The position numbers were made by a program, and so were the translations under genes. The notes under the pieces are model-generated. The model searched no databases and had not been told where the DNA came from. It saw only the letters and a program-made list of their open reading frames with translations. 64,000 nucleotides of DNA from Harmothoe impar (taxonomy: Eukaryota; Annelida; Polychaeta; Phyllodocida; Polynoidae): positions 39,860,904-39,924,903 of the forward strand of contig OX381709.1 in NCBI GenBank assembly GCA_947462335.1, written 5' to 3'. This document shows, one piece after another, positions 1-10,100 of this stretch (position 1 is its first letter; each line of letters opens with the position of its first letter).

Positions 1-344
1 TGACATATATCAGGAGTATAGAGCCTCATATATTGCTCTTATATTGAACCCCTGCGTTATGTTTCATTCATTTTGGGTATTTCTTTTGATGTGCTCACCA
101 CTCCTATAGATGTTTAGGACACCCCAAATAATATCTTTGTTTCTCATCACCGCGGGGGCCCAAAAATCGTGTTGTGAAGATTTTTTTGAACTAATTTTTT
201 GCATATTTTAATGGAAACACATGATAATGATGGACAAATATGGGCCTACTTTATATCAATATGAGGCTTATAGTGCTGCAAATGCGATGGGATAGATAAA
301 ACATGCATATTCACAACTTGCATAGATCATATATCTTTTAATTA
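1..344. other. upstream DNA, no gene seen
   Basis: AT-rich sequence without a supported ORF, RNA gene or repeat. It ends at the TTA target duplication of the adjacent MITE. Confidence 0.5.
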
Positions 345-668
345 GGGAGTGCTCATTTTTTAACAACAGGGGGGGGTGGTGGATTTGGGGGGGGGGGTAA
401 AAAATTTGGACCCCTTGACCGGGGGGGGGGTAAAATATTTAGACCCCTCTTGGGGGGGGGCAAAAAAATTCAACTTGTTTTGAGGGAAAAAGCCCGTGCG
501 TTACTATGCTACAAAGGGGCGTGAACGCGCGCGATTTTCGGCCTGCGGGGGGGGGGGGGGTTAAAAAATGTCTACGCCTCTAGGGGGGGGGGGGTGAAAA
601 AATTTCGCGCGCTCCACGCGAAATCTCACCACCCCCCCCCCCCCTGTTGTTAAAAAATGAGCACTCCC
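345..668. mobile_element. G-rich Harbinger-like MITE, copy 1
   Basis: The ends form a long inverted repeat that starts GGGAGTGCTCATTTTTTAAC and ends with its reverse complement. A TTA triplet lies on each side (342-344 and 669-671). Three-base TTA/TAA duplications and a GGG-starting terminal repeat are typical of PIF/Harbinger-derived MITEs. The interior is runs of G on the left half and C on the right, with no coding capacity. Copies also lie at 13856-14018, 15448-15694 and 55692-56015. Superfamily assignment is inferred from the duplication and the ends only. Confidence 0.8.
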
Positions 669-671
669 TTA

Positions 672-1024
672 CTCAAACATGAAGAAAAAAGAATCGCCCT
701 CGTCATATGTCTTATGGCTTGGCGATGAGAAACAAGGATATCATTTGGAGTGGCCTTACTGTACACTTAGATACATTATTTCTTAACATCTGTATTCTAT
801 CTACGATGCCAACCCCCTCGTGGTTAAATCTGGGTGATTCTGCACATATTGACGCTGCCGCCGCCCTACCTCCAACAATCTACCTGCATCCCATACACAC
901 ACTGGTCAGTGTCTGGCATGACGTCTACAGGTGTCACACCTTGTCTGACATGCGCCCATTATGAGATACTATAACCACCAGCATCATCCCCACATGGACT
1001 CGCATGGAAATGGCTATCTCATCC
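672..1024. other. proximal upstream region of the SDR gene
   Basis: No convincing gene. The short open frame at 707-964 has no recognisable domain and is treated as chance. Any proximal regulatory sites of the SDR gene would lie here. Confidence 0.4.
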
Positions 1025-1033
1025 TATATAAAA
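1025..1033 (+). promoter_or_regulatory. TATA box of the SDR gene
   Basis: TATATAAAA lies about 95 bases before the first codon, so initiation would be expected near 1055-1060 with a 5' UTR of roughly 70 bases. The position and the strong match make this the likely core promoter element; no transcript evidence is available. Confidence 0.6.
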
Positions 1034-1127
1034 GTCAGTGTGAGGGCTGTAGTCCTCATTGCTCTTCTGACATTGTGACAGAAAGTCAAACTTTAATCTA
1101 ATTCCCCGTGTCTCTCAAACTTCCAAA

Positions 1128-4100
1128 ATGGCTTCTGTACAAGGCAAGGTCGTCCTCATCAGCGGTAAGTGCAGTCTTCTTCAACAGTTGCCTCTTTATA
1201 GAGATCTCAACACCATCGTTAGTATCAACCCGATAAATGCGACAAAATGCTTTAGTTAATGTTTCATCTGCACTTGCCGCCAGGATACATCACTTTATAC
1301 ATATGGTACATGTATAAAGTGCTTAATTTCACAATAAATGAGGCCGTAATTCCAACTGTACAGTGTGTTCAATACATGACACAATTCATTACATTCTCTG
1401 AATCACTCAATTTAGCAATAACTCGATGTGCACATGAACGTCCATCAATAGGCCTTTTCCGTATACTAAAATCCACTCTCCAAAACTGAGAGACTACGTT
1501 GAATTTTTAAGAGGGATAAGTGTATGTATTTAAGCATAGTGATGCTTAGCTCGTGTAAATTATTTACAATGCAAAATTCCTCTCCTTCTTCAGACCGAAA
1601 CGTATGATTGCATCATTGCCAAGTATTTTGTTAGTACTAAACACGGTTTATATGTGTGAAAGGAGACAGTGTCACAATAGCTCTGCTGCTTTTATGTTTG
1701 ATTGTTTATTGGGAATGGAACATAATATTGATGGGTTTTTTAAAATTGTAAATGAAGGTGCATATACATAGCGATATTTCACTTAGCTGATGGACCTTCC
1801 CAGTGAATAAAAAACGTTATAAAACGTTATATAATGTTTCTCTATGTCTCCTTATCATGGCAACACGTTATGTAACGTTAAAAAACGCTATTTTGACGTA
1901 AAATAATGTATTTCTGTTAGCTGGGTCATGATTGAACATCATGTGGAATGGGCAGGGGATTGAAGGAATTATTCACAGGCACACGCCCCCGCCCCCTATG
2001 TTGTTAGATCACTTCCTTGGACTAATGTACGAACATGTAACCCCGTACAATCGTCCCTATCGATAGATAAAGTCACTCCTTTTTCAGAAACATATGGGAA
2101 TTGATTGTATAATAGGAAAAGAGGAACAGCGTTATTTTTTCATTTCTACATTTAAAGGGGGTCTGTCCTCGCCAGAGTGCATCCACCTTGTGCCCTATGC
2201 TATGATTGCCCACAGGTTGTGTTATGCACCTCCCATCCAATAATGCCCTTACCATAACGACCCTAGAGCGGATCCAACATACCGGTACCAGTGCCCTGTG
2301 CCACTGTCACTACAGGCCACCAGACTCCAAGGTGCGGGCAGTAGAGGATTGTGTTGGCTACACGCTCGTTCTCACACAGCAGTATATTGGGAGATATCAT
2401 TAATAATCAAGTGGGGGGGGGGGGGGGGGGTAGTTGTATGCATATGGAGGTGATAGGGGCACATATATTTACACTCTCTATAAAGGGGAGGATATAACAA
2501 TATACACATGATATATCCAACACTGTTCCAAAAGGTCCCCCACCCCCTCTACATTAGCCTTTTTTATAGAGCATGCTGCCACAATTTACCCTCAATAACA
2601 CCCTTCCCCCGGCCACTGTTAAATAATGATCACTCCATTACATGGTGTCTTTGTAGAGCAGTGCAGTATACATATACAGGTTGGGACAGTGTGTGAATGG
2701 TGGGTAAGGTAATTATTAGCTTTCTAGCCTTGTCACGTCTCACTACACTCAAAGGTGTGTAGTTGGTTGGAGGGAGTGCACAGGGCCGCATTCTGTCTGC
2801 CTTGCAGTTTATAGTAGCTCCAAGCCCCTCCTCCCACAGCCTATAAGTATTGTCGACATAGGCAGTACCACTCTGTAGCTATACAATGACACTTTAATAT
2901 TGGTTTATATTATTGGTTGTGTTGTCTCCCACCAGGTGCCAGCAGTGGTATCGGTGCTGGGATGGCTAAGGGGTTCGGTGCAGCTGGGGCTAAGTTAGCT
3001 CTGACCGGCAGAAACATGGACAGGCTACAGGAAACTGCAACAGAGTGTCAGAAACTGGGAGTCGCTGAAAAAGATGTAAGTTGTGCTTTTTGTTCATTTG
3101 CTGTATAGCTGGCAGTTTACTCATTCACATTCTACCTTACCTAGTGTAGCATTTGAAGAGAAGTGTTTAATGCAGAGACACATTGGTCTTAAAATGTAAT
3201 GGGAAAAAAAGGTTACATTCCCACCAAAAATTTCATTGAAATTCAAAGGTGGTGATCTACCCTAAGCTAAGTGTCACGATGAGTATGTCGTTCAGCACAA
3301 TCTTCAATGTTTAAATACATGTACTATTAAATCTGCAGATATTCCTGGTGGTCGGTGATGTCACAGTTCATGATGATGTAAAGAGAATCATTGAGACGGC
3401 TGTTGAGTACTTCGGAAAGTTGGACGTCCTGGTAAGTTTGTATTCCATACCAGTTTAAGATCATTATCATGAGATTAGCACAGGTCTGCACCAACTGCAA
3501 GGCTCAAACTATTGCTGTTTCACTGAGTTCAAACATGTGAAATCAGGTTCCTTTCTTTTCTTTACTTTGCAAAGTGCACTGTCAGACATCAGGCAAAAGC
3601 ATATCTATATATTATTTAAAAGGCTAATGATTACGGTAGATTCAGCAATCCAGTCCTGTTTATCTATAGTGTATAGAACATTCTTTTTGGCCAAAATTGG
3701 TTCTGATGGCAGCGAGCATGCGAAGTGCCTTCTACGTAATGTCCTGAATTTCCAACAGTACAGAAACAGCTCAAACTGCACTGAGAACGGTTGCTACTCA
3801 TTAATATTCATCTGAGTCCAAAATTAGCAATAGTCAAATCAGTTTTTTTCCCATTACAACCCTAATTTGCATATCATAAATAGGTCCTTTGATTTGATTA
3901 TAAACACATCCTACACTGATAATAAAACCTATAGTCAGTACTGACTATATACCATCATATTTTGACCCCCGTAGTCAGGGGACTATACAACTTAGTCACA
4001 TATTAGTCATAAAGATAGTCAGTAGTGACTATATGTTGATCACACAAATTGATGATGTCACAGGAAGGTGTGCACAGGAAACAGTTAGGATTCAAATTTG

Positions 4101-7100
4101 AATGGTCCATGGACTTCAGGTAGGCACATCCTTTCCTAAACCACTGTTCTATGGATATCCCTGCTTGTTATATGTTATGTTACAGTTGACTATGACAACT
4201 TAAGATGTTATAGGGTGCATGAGTTCTCATGTTTGATAGAGTTATCATGGAAATTTGTGCAAATTTTGATAACATGGAAATACATGAACAGTGTATGTCT
4301 AGACTGACAGAGCATGATAGGCCTACACAGGAGCCTGTCACCTGCTCTGCCTTATCATAGCCTGTCCCCTGGCCTGTCTTATCCTAGCTTGTCCCCTGGC
4401 CTGCCTTTTCCTAGCTTGTCCCCTGGCCTGCCTTATCCTAGCCTGTCCCCTGGCCTGCCTTATCCTAGCCTTTCACCTACCCTGCCTTATCCTAGCCTGT
4501 CCCCTTTCCTGCCTCATCCTAGCCTGTCCCTGCCCTGCCCTGCCCTATCCTATAAGCCTGTCCCCTGCCCTGCCTCATCCTAGCTTGTTCCCTGCCCTGC
4601 CTTATCCTAGCTTGTCCCCTGGCCTGCCTTATCCTAGCTTGTCCCCTGCATTGCCTTATCCTAGCCTGTCCCCTGCCCTGCCTTATCCTAGGTTGTCCCC
4701 TGCCCTGCCTCATCCTAGCCTGTCCCTGCCCTGCCCTATCCTACTAGCCTGTACCCTGCCCTGCCTCATCCTAGCCTGTCTCCTGCCATGCCTTATCCTA
4801 GCCTGTCACCTGCCATGCCTCATCCTCACCTGTCCCCTGCACTGCCTTATCCTAGCCTGTCTCTGTCCTGCTTTTTCCTAGCCTGTCCCCTGCCCTGCCT
4901 TATCCTAGCTTGTCCCCTGGCCTGCCTTATCCTGGCCTGTCCCCTGCCCTGCTTTATCCTAGCCATGTTTACCCTGCTGAACCTTGACCTGCCTTCAGTA
5001 CTTAAGTTTCCCTTATTTCTCATGATTGACTATATCTATTACTGTAGAAAACGAGGAGGGGGGGTGTTGCTGTCTTGACCACAACTACAAAAGTGCCCGC
5101 CAAACCTGCTGGCAAAATCCAGCTGGACTTAATTATGCATGATTTTTCCCTCCAATTGGTCTCATTGGTCAGTTTGTGGTCAGCTGTTTACCTGTAGGCC
5201 AAGCTGAGGCTCAGTCATACTGGCACTTGTTTACAAGTGCATTTACTGGACACTGACACACTGTCAATGTTTCAGTGACTCTAGGTGTGTTTACACTTTG
5301 TGGGCCTATCTGTGATATGCCCCATTTATGTAGTGTGTAAAACGCTGAACTATACATACTGTTTTTTAGAGAAAAAATGTATTTATAATTTATTTTTACA
5401 TTTTATGTATACCTATGGTAAGGATGGGCTTATACTAGAAACTAGGCGTATTGCTGTTACTAGTGTTTTTAGTTGGCTCGGTTATTAGCCAACTTTACTC
5501 TTGTAGTTTCGACCCTTATGGCGTCATCATCAGGTGGTAGACACTGTAATATGAAGAAATACTGTACGTTTGTATTTTCCATATAATAAATTCTGAGAGT
5601 GGTCTTGCCTCCTCTCACAGCTTTTGGATTTATTTTACATGCATTTTGGGCTCACTCTAGACTTTATCTATAGGAGGCCTATCCAACATTTATTTTGTTG
5701 GTGAAATGTGTATTAGCACATTTTCTGCTGTCACTGGTTTGTATGGGCTAGTTATGGCTGGGTGATTCGTCAATTAAAATACTGTTTAGTTTTGAGAACG
5801 AGGACTGTTTGGCGATTCACCCATGTGAGCCGTCCTGCGTGTTCATGCCCTTCGGGGCATGACTATGGAGTTTTTCTATCCAGTGGAATTCCACTAGAGC
5901 GAGCAGTCTTCTCCCTTTGTCGCTTTTTGGATGTCTGCCGATGAAGTCCATGATGTGGAATTCCATGTCGGCGGTTTTGTTGTGATCGCACTGGTTGAAG
6001 TGCCACGGGACATCCGTCTCTCCCTGATTTTTCTTTACGGATCTCGTGTGTTCATATATTCTCCCTCTTATTGCACGTTCCGTTTTGCCCACATAGTGCA
6101 TTTTGCATTTTCTGCACTGTAGACAGTAGATTAGGTTGGAGCTCTCACATGTGACATTCGTCTTTGTGGGGTAACTCTTCCCCGTGATGTTGCACACCAC
6201 ATTTCCGGTTTTGTTTATTTTTGCACATTTATCACAAAAAAGCTTCCGACATTTGTTTCTTGGCCTTTTTGTGTCCGACTGTATTCTACCGCCAAAGATC
6301 CCGTCCTCTTCATCATCCGAGGTTGGGTAGTTGGTTGCTGCTCGGACTAGGTGGTCCTTCAGATTTTTTGGGCGTTTCTGTCCCTTCACCAAACCCCCTC
6401 GTCTCAAGAACTTGGTGGTTTTCGAGGATCCCAGTCTGTCCCAATTTTTGGATACAGTCTTATTTATGATGTTGTTACCTGGTCGGTGGGTACTGATCAG
6501 GTATGATGTGTCCTTGTTTTTTGGTTTTTTCGGTTTGCTTTTTAGACATTCGAGTCTGTTTTGGGATCTTACCTTCGCCAATGCCTTCTCTAGCATTTTC
6601 CGGGGGTATCCCTTTTCTATAAATTCTTGCATTTTTTGACTGGTGTGTTTTTCGAAGTCTTCCAGTTTCTGGCATATTCTAAAGATTCTTAGAATCTGTG
6701 AGTATGGTAGGCTGATTTTCGTGGAGATTGGATGTGCTGACGTGAAGTCCAGATAGGTATTCACGTCAGTCGGTTTATTGTATAGATCCGTATACAGTTT
6801 TCTAGTGTGTTTGTCCACTTGTACTTTTGTGTCTAGGAAACTGATTTCATTTTTTGAGGTTTCTGCCGTGAATTTGATGGTGTCGTGGAATTGGTTCAGA
6901 TGTTGTATCCATCTGTTCAGTTCCATTTCTCCGTGTGTCCACACGAAGAAGACGTCATCAATAAATCTGAGCCATATTGTTGGTTGTTTGTCATGGTTAT
7001 GTAGAGCTGCCTTTTCTACATTTTCCATGAATAGGTTTGCATATGAAGGGGCCAGTCTTGTTCCCATGGCTGTACCTCTTTTTTGCAAATAATGTCGCCC

Positions 7101-10100
7101 GTTGAACTGTATATGGTTCATTGTTAGAACCATCTCTAGTAGATCCACCAGACTCTGATTTTTAGGCATGAGTCTAGGGTCCCTGATTCCATTTAATTTC
7201 TCTAGGATGACGGCCATACCTTCCCCGTTCGGGATGTTGGTGTACAATGAGGTGACATCTAGTGTCCCTATGATTGCGTCTTCTTCGAGTTTTTCCAGAC
7301 CTTCGACTTTGTTGATAAAGTCTGTGGTGTCTTTTACATATGACGTGATTTCCGGGACCAGTGGTTTTAGAAATGCGTCCACGAAAGCTGAAATCTTTTC
7401 GGTGGGGCATCCATTTGCTGACACCACTGGTCTGCCTGGTGGGGGTGTGACCCCCTTGTGAATTTTTGGAAGGAAGTAGATGTGTGGGGTTTTTGGTCGG
7501 ATGTTTCTCATAGACCCTGCCATCAGGAAGGATAGTTCTCCATCCGCTGTCATGTCTATGATTTTTTCATCTACTTTTTCCGCAAATTCTAATACCGGGT
7601 CACCTTTGAGTCTTTCATATGTGTTTTCATCTTTGAGTTGTCTCATCCCTTCTTTGACATAGTCTTTGGTATTTTGGATTACAATCGCCCCACCTTTGTC
7701 AGCGGGTTTGATCGTGATTTCTGTGTCACATGAGAGAGATTTCAGGGCCTCTTCCTCCCCACGTGTGAGGTTTTTCGTGGCTGGGGTATAGTCTAAAACC
7801 ATGGATGCTACTTCCATTTCGTTTATGGCTATAAAATCCTCCAGATTTTTTGGGCCGTGGGGGGGGACCCAACGGGACTTTTCTCTTAAGTCCGTCATTA
7901 GGTCCTGGTCCTGGAAAGGTTTTCCAGCACTCCCCACTGCCAATTTTGTCTGAGTGATTTTATTTCCCCAGCTCTCTGTAATCAGAGGTTGGTTTGGATC
8001 AACCTCGGATTTCAGTTGGCCGCTACCATTTTCATTGTTGTTTTTATGAAAAAACGTTTTTGTTCTCAAAGTGTTATGGAATTTGTCTAGTTCAATTTTT
8101 ATATCTCCTTCTGATATATTGGAGACTACTGGGCAGAAGTTGAGACCTTTTTTCAATAGACTTTCTTCGTTTTGACTTAGGGTCTTTTCTGAGAGATTTA
8201 CTACATTTCTAGGTAAATCAGACACAACTTCATCATACTTTTCAGTAACTTTTATTTCATTAGAGTGACAATTGGTGGTAGTATCTATGATGGCTACTGT
8301 TGGTTGGCTCGGGCTCCAATCGTCAGTCGGGGGTCTCTTGGTTCTTCGGGGCCTTCGCCTCGGCCTCTTCCCCGGTTCTGTCGTGGCCCTCGTGGCCGGT
8401 GTGGGCGGGAGTACCTGCCCCCCCGGTGGTGCCCTCCCCGGGAGGTTTTCTGAAAACCCTCGACGACGGCCTTCAGTCTGGTGATCTCCGCCTTGGCCTT
8501 CTCTAGCTCGGCCCTCTGTGCTGCGTTGGACTTCTTTTGGGCTTCCCGCAGGTTTTTGTAAGGGTCCAGGATCTGGTCATCGGTGGGGGTGCGCTCCTGC
8601 ACTCCCTCCTGCCTCTCTTCTAGGATCTTGAGTTCCTTGAGGTGTTCGGCGTCAACCTTCCTTGAGATAACTTTTCGAGTTCGGACGAGTTTGGCCTGGG
8701 CCACTTCCTTGCCCTCGAGTCTGGTCACGGTGGATAGAGTTACGTCTAAGTTGCCCTGGGCACTGGCGTCATATTCTTCAGCCATACATTGATAGGTTTG
8801 GGCACCGATTTTTGCTATCTCGACCGCGGCCGCTTTTCGGATTTTGACTATCTCCTGCTTTGCTGGTTCCCTGTTCATCCACGGTTCCGCGTCTTTTAAA
8901 CCCAACGTGATAGGTTCCACCTCGTCGGCGTCAAAACGGTTCTGGTAGTACTCGGCCCGGAGCCCGGCCTTCGTGCACTGGGCTCCTTGGTTCTTGGCGT
9001 GCCTCCACATCGATTTGCAGACGGGAGGTAGCAAAGCATCAATCTGTTTTGAGTAAGAAAAAGAAGAAAATTTTGCTTTATTTTCCTGTTTTCTTTTTTG
9101 GTTTTTATCAGGGGGTTCTGTATTTTCCGGCCGGTTTGCCAAAAATTCATCACCCTCTGGACTAACAGTCTCACAGTGTGCACCACTATAGAGGCCTATA
9201 GGAGTGCACCTGTTTTTTACTGTTTTGGGATCTACAGTTTCACAGTGTGTATTGCATTGCATTGCTATACACCTGGTATTTACTGTATTAGTCTCAGTCT
9301 CACAGTGCACTAGGTGCCTGGTGTTTACTGAGTTTGTTGTGGGCCTACTGGTTTGGCTGTCAGCAGTGAGTTGCCTTACACTGTTGTCAGTCCCAGTGGC
9401 ATTGTTGTCAGTTTCACAGTACACTCTGCTTTTTACAGCATTGTGTCTGGTATTTACTGAGCTTTGGTTTGTATGAGGTAGGCCCAGAGAGGAGCGGTGC
9501 ATTGCAACTCTCTGGTCTACACTTATAGTTTTGTTTTGGCTTGGTGCCAAGTAGGTCAGTCGACCACGGGGTCGATCTGGGGTGCCCTGACTGACAGTCC
9601 GCGTGTTAGCGCGGGTTGTTCGACTGGGCGCCTCAGGTCTATGTGCATACTTAGAGTTATCTCGCGCTGGGGGGGCAGTTTCATCGCTCTCCTGCGCTAA
9701 ATCGATGAGGGTTTGTAGTACAGGGTCTGCAATATTCAATACAAGGTGGTTATTGGCTATAGCAGTGGTTAAAGCGGGTGTCTCAGTAGCGCCAAAACTG
9801 TTCGTGTTAGCGTTGACTGAGTCTGATAAGCGAACGCCGCGCTCCGCGAAGCGCCGGTCTGCTTTGTTGAAGTTGTTGTTTTCGCCGACACGCAATGTCG
9901 CATTATTTCGGCTAGAGAAGTATCTATGTATTGAGGATTGGTAGGTAGGCTTAAAATGTCGCATACTTACAGTCTGCTCAGTGTCAAGATCCTCCGCAGT
10001 GTCTGACTTCACATTAGATGGCGCCTTCCTTACGGATTTTAACCGCTTGCGGGCCGGCCCAGATGTGTCGTCCACGGATGTTTCGTCCTGCGAAGTCTCT

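Noticed and set aside
3190..3870. GTAATGGGAAAAAAA inverted repeat around SDR exon 3
   Set aside because: It encloses a functional exon and is only about 15 low-complexity bases; not an element.
6221..7662. Plus-strand frames opposite the Penelope RT
   Set aside because: Antisense shadows of the real RT/GIY-YIG gene.
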